Source of the DNA: Flavobacterium fontis
GTDB lineage: Bacteria > Bacteroidota > Bacteroidia > Flavobacteriales > Flavobacteriaceae
Assembly: GCF_900129405.1 (NCBI RefSeq)
Contig: NZ_FQVQ01000010.1
Coordinates: 1 to 64,000 of the forward strand
Direction: 5' to 3'
Length of the DNA: 64,000 nucleotides
Part shown: positions 1 through 8,837 of the stretch, in pieces
How the letters are laid out: each line of letters opens with the position of its first letter
How positions within the stretch are numbered: the first letter of the stretch is position 1
Made by a program: the position numbers and the translations under genes
Notes under the pieces: generated by a model
Databases searched by the model: none
What the model saw: the letters and a program-made list of their open reading frames with translations, nothing else
Told to the model about the DNA's origin: nothing

Positions 1-53
1 AAGTCCTCAGAAAACTTACGATGCTTACTGATTAATTTGATGTTTGCTTTCAT
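1..53 (-). CDS. Possible partial gene running off the left edge
   Basis: Reading leftwards from an ATG at 53-51, the frame stays open to the window edge for 17 codons and begins MKANIKLISKHRKFSED. It would be the gene downstream of rho on the same strand. It is too short to assign to a family, and no clear ribosome binding site or promoter stands before it. It may equally be a chance open frame. Confidence 0.25.
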   Translation of the reverse strand, partial: MKANIKLISKHRKFSED

Positions 54-95
54 ATAAATTGACTTGATGTGGTCAACCTATATCAGGGACGTACA

Positions 96-150
96 CACTG
101 CCCACTGAACACTGCTTACTGAACACTGTTTACTGAACACTGCCAACTGA
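96..150. repeat. Four tandem copies of a 14-bp unit
   Basis: The unit is CACTGnnnACTGAA, repeated in exact register at 96, 110, 124 and 138; the last copy lacks its final base. The three variable bases differ in every copy. It lies between the possible left-edge gene and the terminator of rho and codes for nothing visible. Confidence 0.85.
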
Positions 151-254
151 TCCGGGCGATCCCCTTCGGGTCGGGCTTTCGGCAGTCGCTGCCTTCGTTC
201 CTCCGGCGAGCTTCAACAATGCCTCAATCCCTATCGCGGGAGGGTGCGAGAAAG
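151..254 (-). repeat. Dispersed GC-rich element, copy A (divergent)
   Basis: GC-rich, hairpin-forming DNA. On the minus strand it carries GCGATAGGGATTGAGGC, an inner stem around GGCAGCGACTGCC, and AAAGCCCGACCCG towards the far end. The first and last parts resemble the element at 25423-25521, which has GCGTTAGGGATGGGAGC and ACAGCCCGGCGGG at the matching places. No reading frame is plausible here. Assignment to one family is by eye. Confidence 0.5.
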
Positions 255-305
255 CACTTAGGTAAAAAAATAAAACCTAACAGGTTTCAAAAACCTGTTA
301 GGTTT
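255..305 (-). terminator. Intrinsic terminator of rho
   Basis: A perfect 15-bp inverted repeat (AAACCTAACAGGTTT at 273-287, its complement at 291-305) has a 3-nt loop. On the minus strand it is followed by a T-rich run (complement of 255-272). It lies 40 nt past the rho stop codon, the expected place for its terminator. Confidence 0.85.
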
Positions 306-344
306 ACTATCATCATAATACAACCTCCCTAAGAGCCTGCCCTT

Positions 345-2261
345 TTAATCATTCATCGAAATCAAAAACTCGTCATTCGTACGCGTCTTTTTGATTTTGT
401 CATTGATGGTATCCATCGCTTCTACCGGATTCATATCGGCCAAAAACTTGCGTAAAATCCACATACGCTGTAAGGTTTTCTCATCCAACAACAAGTCATC
501 ACGTCGCGTGCTCGACGAGGTAAGGTCAATCGCTGGGAAGATACGTCGGTTGGCAATCTTACGATCCAACTGAAGTTCCATATTCCCAGTTCCCTTAAAT
601 TCCTCAAAAATGACCTCATCCATTTTCGATCCCGTTTCTGTCAATGCCGTCGCAATAATACTCAATGAACCGCCATTTTCAACATTTCGCGCCGCACCAA
701 AGAATCGTTTCGGTTTTTGCAGTGCATTGGCATCTACCCCACCGCTCAATACTTTTCCTGAAGCCGGCTGCACCGTATTGTAGGCACGCGCTAAACGGGT
801 AATCGAATCCAATAAAATCACTACGTCATGACCACATTCCACCAATCGTTTGGCTTTTTCCAAAACAATATTGGCAATTTTTACGTGTTCTTGCGGTTCA
901 CGATCAAAAGTCGAAGCAATCACCTCACCACGCACACTGCGTTGCATATCGGTTACCTCTTCGGGACGCTCATCAATTAACAATACCAATAGGTAAACCT
1001 CTGGATGGTTGGCCGCAATAGCATTGGCAATATCCTTCAACAACATCGTTTTCCCTGTTTTAGGTTGCGCCACAATCATTCCGCGTTGCCCTTTCCCAAT
1101 CGGGGAAAACAAATCGATGATTCGGGTAGAAACCGACGCTTGTTTGGCATCCATCTTAAACTTTTCCTGGGGAAAAACAGGGGTCAAATGGTCAAAAGAT
1201 ACCCGATCACGAACCACTTGCGGGTCATGTCCGTTTATTTTTAAAACTTTAACCAAAGGGAAGAACTTCTCACTTTCTTTGGGAGGTCGAACCACCCCTT
1301 TGACCGTATCGCCCGTTTTCAAACCAAACAAACGAATCTGCGACGTTGATAAATAAATATCGTCGGGAGAAGCCAAGTAATTATAATCCGAAGAGCGTAA
1401 AAAACCATAACCATCAGGCATCATTTCCAAAACGCCCTCACAGTCGATAATACCGTCAAACTCGTAGTCAGCATCCCGAACATTTTGGGTCTTTTTAAAT
1501 TTATTGTTTTGATTGGCATAGGAGGAATTTCCGTTGCCGTTCGTATTTCCATTTGCATTTGGATTCCCCTGACCATTGGCATTTGAAACATAAGCAGGTT
1601 CTGCTATCGGGATATCTACATTTGGACCGGGTGGTACAAACTCTGGGCGACTTTTCTGAGGCGGTGTTCCCATAGGTTTTCGCACCTCTTGCTTTGCACT
1701 CCGTAGCGGCTCCATAAAATCCGATGGAAGCGATTCTGTAGTGATTTGTGGCGGCATAAAAGGCTCATAGTCCACAGGAGCTCCAGTAATATTGGGCGTC
1801 ACAATGTTACGTTGGAACGGTTTGCGTTGACGCTCTGGAGCATTTTCACGACCCTCACGCACAAACGATTTTGGGGTTTCCTCCGCTGGAGCAGCTGGAG
1901 GTGTGGCCTCTGCAACAGGTGTGGGTGCGGACTCTGGCTGCTTGGGTTTACGTCCGCGGCGCTTGGGCTCTTCTACACGCTTTTCTTCCGTAGAAGCTTC
2001 TTGACCCGTCACTTCCGTGGGTACGTCAGCCGTAAATAAATTACCCGAAGCCGATTCTTGCGCCGATATGCGAGGTCTTCTGCCGCGTTTAGAAAATGTA
2101 GATGGTGGCGTTTCACCGCGATCGACCGCTTCTTGATGCGCAATAATCAATTCGATGAGCGCTTCTTTTTTTACACCAGCAAATTTTATGGTTTGTGCCA
2201 ACTTGGCAATATCCTGAAGCTCAGAAAGCTTCATGGTTTTTAACGTTGAAATGTCAAACAT
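345..2261 (-). CDS. rho: Transcription termination factor Rho, with long disordered insertion
   Basis: Rho is the hexameric RNA-dependent ATPase that ends transcription at factor-dependent sites. The 638 residues show an N-terminal helical domain (1-45), a low-complexity insertion (about 46-266), the RNA-binding OB fold (about 273-345, with DGYGFLRS), the P-loop AQPKTGKT (398-405) and Walker [17 protein letters not shown] (480-495). Escherichia coli Rho has 419 residues, so the insertion explains the excess. It holds two basic AT-hook-like patches (RGRRPR near 60, RRGRKPK near 101), Pro/Ala-rich stretches and an Asn/Gly-rich run (227-253). Long insertions here are known in Bacteroidota Rho proteins. 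The gene is divergent from the DUF4293 gene, a usual neighbour. Confidence 0.97.
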   Translation of the reverse strand: MFDISTLKTMKLSELQDIAKLAQTIKFAGVKKEALIELIIAHQEAVDRGETPPSTFSKRGRRPRISAQESASGNLFTADVPTEVTGQEASTEEKRVEEPKRRGRKPKQPESAPTPVAEATPPAAPAEETPKSFVREGRENAPERQRKPFQRNIVTPNITGAPVDYEPFMPPQITTESLPSDFMEPLRSAKQEVRKPMGTPPQKSRPEFVPPGPNVDIPIAEPAYVSNANGQGNPNANGNTNGNGNSSYANQNNKFKKTQNVRDADYEFDGIIDCEGVLEMMPDGYGFLRSSDYNYLASPDDIYLSTSQIRLFGLKTGDTVKGVVRPPKESEKFFPLVKVLKINGHDPQVVRDRVSFDHLTPVFPQEKFKMDAKQASVSTRIIDLFSPIGKGQRGMIVAQPKTGKTMLLKDIANAIAANHPEVYLLVLLIDERPEEVTDMQRSVRGEVIASTFDREPQEHVKIANIVLEKAKRLVECGHDVVILLDSITRLARAYNTVQPASGKVLSGGVDANALQKPKRFFGAARNVENGGSLSIIATALTETGSKMDEVIFEEFKGTGNMELQLDRKIANRRIFPAIDLTSSSTRRDDLLLDEKTLQRMWILRKFLADMNPVEAMDTINDKIKKTRTNDEFLISMND

Positions 2262-2422
2262 ATAATGATAACAAAGCGATTAAATTAGGGGTCTTTCTAA
2301 ATACAATACAGTGGAGTTTTGCTTGAGAAATAAATTCCGTGAGATTGAAGTGGTTACGGAATTGCCCTGCAATAATACGAATAAAAATTCAGGGCGCAAT
2401 AGTTTTTTAAAAAAAGAAATAC

Positions 2423-2430
2423 TATTTTTG
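2423..2430 (+). promoter_or_regulatory. Promoter -7 box of the DUF4293 gene
   Basis: TATTTTTG matches the Bacteroidota -7 consensus TAnnTTTG and ends 21 nt before the ATG at 2452. It argues against the longer open frame that begins at 2311. Confidence 0.65.
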
Positions 2431-2451
2431 AGCCTCAAATTTGAACAGGAA

Positions 2452-2865
2452 ATGTTTCAACGTATTCAAACACTTTACATGGCGGGAGCCATTCTTACTT
2501 CTGGATTTTTAGGTTATGTTTTTCCGTTGTGGAAAGACGCCAGTGGTAAGGATTTCTTCTTCATGATGGAGGTTTCCTACTTGGCCCTTTCTGGGGCAGC
2601 CACTGCACTTATTGCAATGAGTATAATTTCCTTTAAAAACCGCAAACAACAGTTCGTTTTTAATCGACTGTCTATCATATTAAATTTAATTTTATTAGGA
2701 TTATTGATTTACCGCTCACTAAATCTATCCGGAGAAACCCCAACGGTTTCAGAGAAGGGTATTGGGATGTTCCTTCCTATTTTTTCTATCGTACTTTTGG
2801 CTTTAGCCAATAAAGCCATCAAAAAGGATGAAGATCTCGTAAAATCTGTGGACCGTATTCGGTAA
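2452..2865 (+). CDS. DUF4293 family membrane protein
   Basis: A 137-residue inner-membrane protein with about four hydrophobic segments. The N-terminus MFQRIQTLYM and the C-terminus NKAIKKDEDLVKSVDRIR match the conserved ends of the DUF4293 family as I know it from Flavobacteriia, where the gene often sits beside rho. The function is unknown. The frame is open further upstream, but the ATG at 2452 follows a good -7 box and starts at the family's usual first residues, so I prefer it. A strong terminator follows. Confidence 0.85.
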   Translation: MFQRIQTLYMAGAILTSGFLGYVFPLWKDASGKDFFFMMEVSYLALSGAATALIAMSIISFKNRKQQFVFNRLSIILNLILLGLLIYRSLNLSGETPTVSEKGIGMFLPIFSIVLLALANKAIKKDEDLVKSVDRIR

Positions 2866-2893
2866 ACCTGTAAACTTAGTTTATTAGTGCGTT

Positions 2894-2924
2894 AAAATCC
2901 GTTTCTTTGGGAACGGATTTTTTA
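2894..2924 (+). terminator. Intrinsic terminator after the DUF4293 gene
   Basis: A perfect 10-bp stem (AAAATCCGTT at 2894-2903, complement at 2912-2921) with an 8-nt loop, followed by a T-rich run. Confidence 0.85.
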
Positions 2925-2950
2925 TTTTTACCACTTTAAATAACCGCTCC

Positions 2951-3460
2951 ATGGCAACCACCCTTTATATCCCACAAAAGAAAACAAAACTTTGGATTTC
3001 ATTACTCGGCGCAATTTGCTTCGTAAGCATGGGGTTCTTTATCCTTTCCAAACCGCAATCCAAGGATTCATGGGCCCCAATTTTTGGATGGGGTAGCATC
3101 CTCTTCTTCGGACTCACAGGTGTATTAAGCATAATAAAACTCCTGGACACCCGACCCGCTTTAATCATCAATGATAAAGGGATTTGGGACAATACCACGT
3201 TTATGCAAGTTGGACTCATTTCATGGCATTCGATAACCAAAATAACACACCAAAAAGTAGTTAACAATCATTTCATTTTTATATACACCAAAGACCCTGA
3301 AGTATACCTCAACAAAGTTTCAGGAATATCCTTACGCATCCTGCGAAAAAACCAACAAGGATTTGGCACTCCTTTTACCATCAATGGCAATGGTGTTCGG
3401 TATAACATCACACAATTGCATCAACTGCTTGAATCCGAATGGGAAAAACACCGTAAATAA
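2951..3460 (+). CDS. STM3941-like membrane protein
   Basis: 169 residues. Two membrane helices (about 14-32 and 44-64) are followed by a soluble C-terminal domain of mixed strands (about 70-165). The pattern of two helices, then RPALIINDKGIWDNT and a LISWHSITKI strand, fits the family named after Salmonella STM3941, which resembles PH-like membrane proteins. The role is unknown. It is a single gene between a terminator and an outer-membrane protein gene. The start ATG at 2951 puts the first hydrophobic helix close to the N-terminus. Confidence 0.7.
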   Translation: MATTLYIPQKKTKLWISLLGAICFVSMGFFILSKPQSKDSWAPIFGWGSILFFGLTGVLSIIKLLDTRPALIINDKGIWDNTTFMQVGLISWHSITKITHQKVVNNHFIFIYTKDPEVYLNKVSGISLRILRKNQQGFGTPFTINGNGVRYNITQLHQLLESEWEKHRK

Positions 3461-3536
3461 ATCGCTTAAATCTCTTTTTCGAGCCTTGGCACAATGATTG
3501 ATTCGAAACTTTCGTTAATCTATAAAAACAAGTCCC

Positions 3537-4091
3537 ATGAAAAAGTATTTCTTCCTACTCGTGCTTTGCTTAAGCACTAGTTCATTCGTAAATGCTCAAT
3601 TTTTAAAATTCGGAGTCAAAGCCGGCGTCAATTTTGCTAACTTTAATGGTGGATCTGTACAAGGTATTGATTTCTCCACACTCACCAGTTACCACGGAGG
3701 CTTGGTCCTCGAAGCCAAACTGTTTGAAAACTTTTCGCTCCAATCGGAACTTTTATACTCTACTCAAGGCGCCGAATTACGCGGACTCGGCACGCAAGTA
3801 AAAAATGAATTAGGATATCTCGCAGTTCCCGTTTTAGCCAAATTCTACCTCACCAAAGACGGCCTAAGTCTTGAAATGGGACCCCAAGCCTCGCTATTGG
3901 TGAGTCAACGCAATTCGTTTTCCTTAGGAGATACCCAAACCTTTGACTTTGCCTTGGCAGGAGGACTAAGTTATAAAATCACCAAAGAGGTATTCGTTTC
4001 AGGAAGGTATCTCGCTGGTCTTACCGAACCCAAACGCGAGGCCGATATTAAAAATGCCGTTGTACAATTCTCCGTAGGTTATTTATTCTAA
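3537..4091 (+). CDS. Outer-membrane beta-barrel (porin family) protein
   Basis: 184 residues with a clear signal peptide (MKKYFFLLVLCLSTSSFVNA, cleavage before Q21). The mature part alternates short amphipathic strands with glycine turns (FGVKAGVNFANFNGG, LAVPVLAKFYL, ALAGGLSYKIT) and ends in FSVGYLF, a terminal aromatic as in outer-membrane barrels. This matches the small eight-stranded porin-family proteins common in Bacteroidota. No substrate can be inferred. Its last 4 nt overlap the end of the convergent phosphoesterase gene. Confidence 0.85.
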   Translation: MKKYFFLLVLCLSTSSFVNAQFLKFGVKAGVNFANFNGGSVQGIDFSTLTSYHGGLVLEAKLFENFSLQSELLYSTQGAELRGLGTQVKNELGYLAVPVLAKFYLTKDGLSLEMGPQASLLVSQRNSFSLGDTQTFDFALAGGLSYKITKEVFVSGRYLAGLTEPKREADIKNAVVQFSVGYLF

Positions 4092-4600
4092 ACTTCACGA
4101 GGCAAAGCACGCGGACCCAATTCAACAATTTCCAAATCTTTAATATTCGACCCCTCAATAACCATGCGCAATAGGGTTCGAACTTGATGAAATCCATGAA
4201 TGCCGGCCGCTCCTGGATTTAAATGCAAAAGATTTAGCGTTTTGTCAAACTGGACTTTTAAAATATGAGAGTGTCCACAAATAAACAGTTGTGGGGGTTG
4301 CGCTTTCAATTCTTCTCGAATCGCAGGATGATACTTCCCAGGATACCCGCCAATGTGGGTGATCCAAACGGAAACCTCTTCACAAAAAAAACGGTTATGC
4401 AACGGAAATTCAGCACGTGCTTGATGGTCGTCAATATTGCCATACACAGCGCGTAAAGGTCGAACCTTCTTAATCGCGTCCGTAACTGCCAAATCGCCTA
4501 TATCTCCCGCGTGCCAAACCTCATCGGCCCAGGTTACATGATGCATAATGCGGGCGTCTATATGACTGTGGGTGTCGGATAAAACTAAAATTTTTCGCAT
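4088..4600 (-). CDS. Metallophosphoesterase, YfcE/MJ0936 family
   Basis: A calcineurin-like phosphoesterase of 170 residues. The metal-binding motifs are all present in order: DTHSH (9-13), GDIGD (about 34-38), YGNIDD (about 54-59), ITHIGGYPG and GHSHI (about 109-113). Family members hydrolyse phosphodiesters with two divalent metals; the substrate here is unknown. An in-frame TTG lies one codon upstream of the chosen ATG (4600). The gene is convergent with the porin gene and shares 4 nt with it. Confidence 0.88.
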   Translation of the reverse strand: MRKILVLSDTHSHIDARIMHHVTWADEVWHAGDIGDLAVTDAIKKVRPLRAVYGNIDDHQARAEFPLHNRFFCEEVSVWITHIGGYPGKYHPAIREELKAQPPQLFICGHSHILKVQFDKTLNLLHLNPGAAGIHGFHQVRTLLRMVIEGSNIKDLEIVELGPRALPREV

Positions 4601-4678
4601 CAAAACAAACTAAAAAAGCAGCTGCAAGATACATGGTTTTCTTAAGAAATGATTCACTATTCCCAAAGCAAATCTTTG

Positions 4679-4686
4679 TACCTTTG
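4679..4686 (+). promoter_or_regulatory. Promoter -7 box of truA
   Basis: TACCTTTG matches TAnnTTTG and lies 22 nt before the TTG start of truA. An ATG at 4704 runs into a stop after two codons and cannot be the start. Confidence 0.6.
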
Positions 4687-4708
4687 CCCCTGAAAACCCC
4701 ATAATGCT

Positions 4709-5458
4709 TTGAGATATTTCATCGAATTTGCTTACAAAGGCTCCAACTACCACGGCTGGCAATACCAACCCAATGCCTCGTCGGTTCAAGAAACACTAAC
4801 CCAAGCCTTGTCGTTGATGCTTCGGGAGCCGATTGAACTCACCGGTGCTGGACGAACCGATACCGGGGTGCACGCCCGTCAAATGTTTGCACATTTTGAC
4901 AGTGAAGTTCCCTTTGTTTTCCCCGATTTAATCAAAAAGTTAAACGCTTACCTCCCGAAAGACATTGCGGTTTGGGACATTTATACGGTGGCTCCCGATG
5001 CACATGCGCGCTTTGACGCAACAAAACGAACCTATGAATACCACATTCACCGTCGAAAAGATGCTTTTGAATGCCATAACAGTTGGTTGTTTCCGCATTC
5101 TTTAGACATCGATCGGATGAATGATGCCTGTAAACTGCTTCTAAATCACACTGATTTTGAATGCTTTTCAAAATTGCATACCGATGTCAAAACATTTTTT
5201 TGCAAACTGACTCATGCCGAATGGACATCCCACGGTGATCGCTGGATTTTCACCATCAGTGCCGATCGTTTTCTACGCAATATGGTGCGCGCAATTGTGG
5301 GAACTTTAATCGATGTGGGAACAGGAAAAACAAGTTTAACCGACCTTGAACAAATTTTAGCAAGTAAAAATCGAAGTAAAGCCGGATTCTCTGTTCCCGC
5401 ACACGGACTCTACCTTACCGAAGTGCATTACCCCTATATCCCCTTTCGGGCACGATAA
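4709..5458 (+). CDS. truA: tRNA pseudouridine(38-40) synthase TruA
   Basis: TruA isomerises uridines 38-40 in the anticodon arm of tRNAs. The 249-residue protein begins MRYFIEFAYKGSNYHGWQ, the usual TruA N-terminus, and has the catalytic aspartate in GAGRTDTGVHAR (D51). The motif DRFLRNMVRAIVGTL near 190-205 is also typical. The start codon is TTG at 4709: no in-frame ATG exists at the right place and the protein begins exactly where the family does. The ABC exporter gene starts 3 nt after the stop, so they are probably co-transcribed. Confidence 0.95.
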   Translation: MRYFIEFAYKGSNYHGWQYQPNASSVQETLTQALSLMLREPIELTGAGRTDTGVHARQMFAHFDSEVPFVFPDLIKKLNAYLPKDIAVWDIYTVAPDAHARFDATKRTYEYHIHRRKDAFECHNSWLFPHSLDIDRMNDACKLLLNHTDFECFSKLHTDVKTFFCKLTHAEWTSHGDRWIFTISADRFLRNMVRAIVGTLIDVGTGKTSLTDLEQILASKNRSKAGFSVPAHGLYLTEVHYPYIPFRAR

Positions 5459-5461
5459 CTT

Positions 5462-7222
5462 ATGAAAGCAAAAGCCTTTGATTCCAAACTTTTCCGGCGA
5501 ATTCTCACCTATACTACCCCCTACAAACTATTGTATCGGGGCGTTGTGGCTACGGCAATTCTTCTTTCCATCGTTACAGCCTTACGTCCCTTTTTGTTGA
5601 AAAAAACGGTCGATGTATATATCGAACCTAAAGATAGTTACGGCTTGCTATGGTACGTCATCCTCATGGGGATTGTACTCATTTTGGAAGGCGTTTTCCA
5701 ATTTTTCTTTGTCTATTGGGCCAATTTGTTGGGACAAAATATCATTCGCGATATTCGTCAACAATTGTTCTCCCATTTGCTTCGCTTTCGAATGAAGTAC
5801 TTTGACACCGCACCCGTGGGGCAATTGGTCACGCGCACGGTATCGGATATTGAACAAATAGCGCGTATTTTCAGCCAAGGCCTTTTTATGATTATCAGTG
5901 ATTTACTGAAAATGGTTGTTGTGCTTGGATTTATGTTTTATATGAACTGGAGGCTAACCCTGATCGTGGTGGCTGCTATGCCCCTTTTGGTCTATGTTAC
6001 GCGTATTTTTCAACGCAAAATGCAAGTGGCCTTCGAAGAAGTTCGCCACCAAGTAGCCGCCATGAATACGTTTGTGCAAGAACGGGTCACTGGAATGAAA
6101 ATCGTGCAACTTTTTAACCGTGAAACCATTGAATACCAAAAGTTTAAAGAAATCAATCAAAAGCACAACAAAGCGTGGATGAAAACCATTTTGTACAACT
6201 CCATTTTCTTCCCGATTGCCGACATCATTTCCTCGCTTTGTCTTGCACTGGTGGTCTTGTACGGTGGATTTCGTATTTTGGATGGAGACAAATTTACCAC
6301 CTTTGGCGACTTGATCTCATATACCATGTTTATCGGGATGCTTTTCAATCCCCTGCGTCAAATTGCCGATAAATTCAACGAAATGCAAATGGGAATGATT
6401 GCTGGAAATCGCGTTTTTGATGTCCTCGATGCCCAAGATGACAAACAAGAAGGTGGGACGATAGAAGCTCCTCAGTTCAAAGGTAAAATTGAATTACAAA
6501 AGGTACGTTTTAGTTATATCCCCGGTGAAGAAGTTTTGAAAGGCATATCGATAGGCATTCAACCGGGACAAACGGTTGCCATTGTAGGTGCCACTGGAGC
6601 GGGTAAATCGACCATCATCAATTTATTGAATCGTTTTTACGAAATCGATTCGGGAACCATTACCATTGATGATACCCCAATTCATGACTTTACGCTTCCC
6701 AGTCTGCGTCGACAAATTGCCGTTGTTTTACAAGATGTCTTCCTTTTTGCCGACACAATTTACAACAACATTACCTTGGGCAATCCGAATATCACCCGAA
6801 AAGAGGTCGAAGCGGCCGCTGCCCGAATCGGAATTGCTGATTTTATCGAATCACTCCCCGGAGGCTATGATCATGACGTAAAAGAACGCGGGGTCATGCT
6901 TTCGTCGGGACAACGCCAACTCATTGCGTTCTTGCGGGCTTACCTTAGCAACCCGAGTATTTTAATTCTGGATGAAGCCACCTCCTCTATTGACACCCAC
7001 GCCGAAGAGCTTATTCAACACGCTACCGAAACCATCACCAAAGGACGAACAGCTATAGTAATTGCACACCGCTTGGCCACCATTGTCAACGCCGATACCA
7101 TTATCGTGATGGAAAAAGGAGAAATCGTTGAAACAGGAAACCACCAAGAACTATTGCAGTTGGAAAAAGGCTATTATCGAAAACTCTATGAATCGCAGTT
7201 TTCGGAATCGTCAATACAATAA
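5462..7222 (+). CDS. ABC exporter, fused membrane and ATPase domains (MsbA/MdlB type)
   Basis: A 586-residue half-transporter. Residues about 20-320 hold six membrane helices (type I exporter fold). The ATPase domain follows, with Walker A GATGAGKS (about 376-383), signature LSSGQRQ (about 480), Walker B ILILDEAT (about 500-507) and the H-loop IVIAHRLAT. It would work as a homodimer or heterodimer in the inner membrane, exporting lipids, drugs or peptides; the sequence does not say which. It is probably translated from the truA transcript. The signature has LSSGQ instead of the commoner LSGGQ. Confidence 0.92.
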   Translation: MKAKAFDSKLFRRILTYTTPYKLLYRGVVATAILLSIVTALRPFLLKKTVDVYIEPKDSYGLLWYVILMGIVLILEGVFQFFFVYWANLLGQNIIRDIRQQLFSHLLRFRMKYFDTAPVGQLVTRTVSDIEQIARIFSQGLFMIISDLLKMVVVLGFMFYMNWRLTLIVVAAMPLLVYVTRIFQRKMQVAFEEVRHQVAAMNTFVQERVTGMKIVQLFNRETIEYQKFKEINQKHNKAWMKTILYNSIFFPIADIISSLCLALVVLYGGFRILDGDKFTTFGDLISYTMFIGMLFNPLRQIADKFNEMQMGMIAGNRVFDVLDAQDDKQEGGTIEAPQFKGKIELQKVRFSYIPGEEVLKGISIGIQPGQTVAIVGATGAGKSTIINLLNRFYEIDSGTITIDDTPIHDFTLPSLRRQIAVVLQDVFLFADTIYNNITLGNPNITRKEVEAAAARIGIADFIESLPGGYDHDVKERGVMLSSGQRQLIAFLRAYLSNPSILILDEATSSIDTHAEELIQHATETITKGRTAIVIAHRLATIVNADTIIVMEKGEIVETGNHQELLQLEKGYYRKLYESQFSESSIQ

Positions 7223-7235
7223 ATCGGTATTCACT

Positions 7236-7988
7236 TTATTTTTTCAACCCAAATTCATCCACGGTTTTATCCCGCTCAAACCCTTGAATTAGGAGTGGTA
7301 ACGAATCGGAAGCTACTGCAAAAAAAGGAAGTTTACCCTGTTGAATTTTTTGATCCAAATCGGTTTTGGATTCAAAATGACGTGCTATGTCCATATACGT
7401 ACCTCCCATTAAGTGTCTAAATTCATGCTGAAAAATGACCGCAGCAAATCCGTCCAACCGCCCCTCACGCCAGCTTCCATCCAAATTTTGACAGCGGTAG
7501 GCAATCCACTCGAAGGTAGCGACATTCCCCCGTTTTTCATCGGCAGCACTCAAACAACCATGCCAAAAGTTTTTTCGCCCTGAGGAAACCTGAGTAATCC
7601 TCGGATTAATAAACAATTGCTTGGCCACGGGCCCCAAAACCTTGTACCGCGGATTCGTTGCTTTGGCCTCAATAAAAAAAATCTGTAGACGTTTCCCAAT
7701 CTGATTGGCCGCAATTCCCACCCCTGCTTGACGAACCATCACCGCATACAAGCTATCGGTAAACCGCTGTAACTCGGGTGTTCCGAATTCCTCTGGTCGA
7801 ATGCTTCGCGGCGTTTGATAGAGTGTACTCGTGGCTCTACCAGGCGCCCCAGAGGGCTCTTGTTGCACCACCGAAAAACCTTCTTTGGGAATGGCTAAAG
7901 TTAGCGCCATCGGTTCGTTTTGACAGGTTTGTACAGCCCCAAAAACAACGGTGGCTAAAAGCCATCGGAAAGAAATCGAAACGTTCAT
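7236..7988 (-). CDS. Exported peptide-deformylase-like protein
   Basis: 250 residues. Three deformylase motifs are in order: GVGIAANQIG (89-98), HGCLS (143-147) and HEFRH (188-192), so the metal ligands (Cys and two His) are present. Motif II normally reads EGCLS; here the first residue is His. About 50 extra residues precede the enzyme domain, starting with a hydrophobic stretch (WLLATVVFGAV) that looks like a signal peptide, perhaps a lipoprotein with Cys22. Known deformylases are cytoplasmic and act on new N-formylmethionine, so an exported form should do something else. It lies 7 nt after the glycosylase gene on the same strand. Confidence 0.75.
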   Translation of the reverse strand: MNVSISFRWLLATVVFGAVQTCQNEPMALTLAIPKEGFSVVQQEPSGAPGRATSTLYQTPRSIRPEEFGTPELQRFTDSLYAVMVRQAGVGIAANQIGKRLQIFFIEAKATNPRYKVLGPVAKQLFINPRITQVSSGRKNFWHGCLSAADEKRGNVATFEWIAYRCQNLDGSWREGRLDGFAAVIFQHEFRHLMGGTYMDIARHFESKTDLDQKIQQGKLPFFAVASDSLPLLIQGFERDKTVDEFGLKK

Positions 7989-7995
7989 ATTTTCA

Positions 7996-8610
7996 TCATT
8001 TTAATTTTGAAAACTGCTTTGACGCCAATAAATACAGCACCGCCAAGGAGGAATAATCCCCCCAAAACTCGGCAATGGCTTGCATTTGAGCTTTTAATTT
8101 TACCTTGGGATTCAAGGCATAGTGGCCTATCATAATTTGTTTTAAATGGTAGTCATCATAAGGAACTACGTGAGGCCGCTGTAAGGTAAACAATAAAATC
8201 ATGTCTATGGTCCAGGGACCTATGCCTTTGATGGTCGATAACGTTGCTCGAACTTCAGCATCGCTCATCGTTTCAAAAGACAGCGAGTGAGTGCGCCAAA
8301 ATTCAACTACTGCCAAAAGCGTTGCATACTTTGCCTCTGAGAGGGCCAACGGAGCAAGTCCAAACTGTTCAAATGTATCAAAATTTGCCGGCATAAGTTG
8401 GTTAATCCCTGCACGCTCCAAGGCCTTGGCAAATATTTTCTTGCTGCTGCGGTAGTGAATTTGTTGCTCTACGATGCAACTTACCAAATCGTGAAATACA
8501 TTATGGGTTGATTCCCAATTGGGCACTATGCCACGCTCCATAATTTTAGCAAGCACAGCATCCGATTGCCGCAAGTATTCTAGGGCGGAATGATTTGAGG
8601 ATATTCCCAT
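7996..8610 (-). CDS. DNA-3-methyladenine glycosylase 2-like (HhH-GPD)
   Basis: 204 residues of the helix-hairpin-helix base-excision glycosylase superfamily. The hairpin reads IKGIGPWTIDMIL (about 124-136), followed by VVPYDDYHLK with the catalytic aspartate, in the spacing of AlkA. The N-terminal TATA-like domain of E. coli AlkA is missing, as in many short bacterial AlkA relatives. It would remove alkylated bases from DNA. No iron-sulfur cysteine cluster is present, which argues against a MutY/Nth type. The deformylase-like gene follows within 7 nt. Confidence 0.85.
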   Translation of the reverse strand: MGISSNHSALEYLRQSDAVLAKIMERGIVPNWESTHNVFHDLVSCIVEQQIHYRSSKKIFAKALERAGINQLMPANFDTFEQFGLAPLALSEAKYATLLAVVEFWRTHSLSFETMSDAEVRATLSTIKGIGPWTIDMILLFTLQRPHVVPYDDYHLKQIMIGHYALNPKVKLKAQMQAIAEFWGDYSSLAVLYLLASKQFSKLK

Positions 8611-8615
8611 AAAAA

Positions 8616-8623
8616 CAAAGATA
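8616..8623 (-). promoter_or_regulatory. Promoter -7 box of the glycosylase gene
   Basis: TATCTTTG on the minus strand, a full match to TAnnTTTG, 5 nt before the ATG at 8610. This implies a very short or absent leader. Confidence 0.6.
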
Positions 8624-8777
8624 GAAAGAAGTTATCAAAGGTAAAACAGCCAAAATTCAAGAGAAAATTGAAAAGAAAATCATCGCCCTTTCAAGCCAAC
8701 ATCGGGAGAAAAATAGCAACCCATGATTTCCTTGATCTAAACCGCAATAACGACATAGAGTACTAAAAAAAAATCCG

Positions 8778-8785
8778 TAAATTCG
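8778..8785 (+). promoter_or_regulatory. Likely promoter -7 box of lpdA
   Basis: TAAATTCG fits TAnnTTTG with one mismatch and lies 52 nt before the lpdA start. Confidence 0.4.
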
Positions 8786-8837
8786 CAATCGAATTGACAA
8801 CTCGTCAATACACTAATTTAAGAAATACCTTTTTGCA

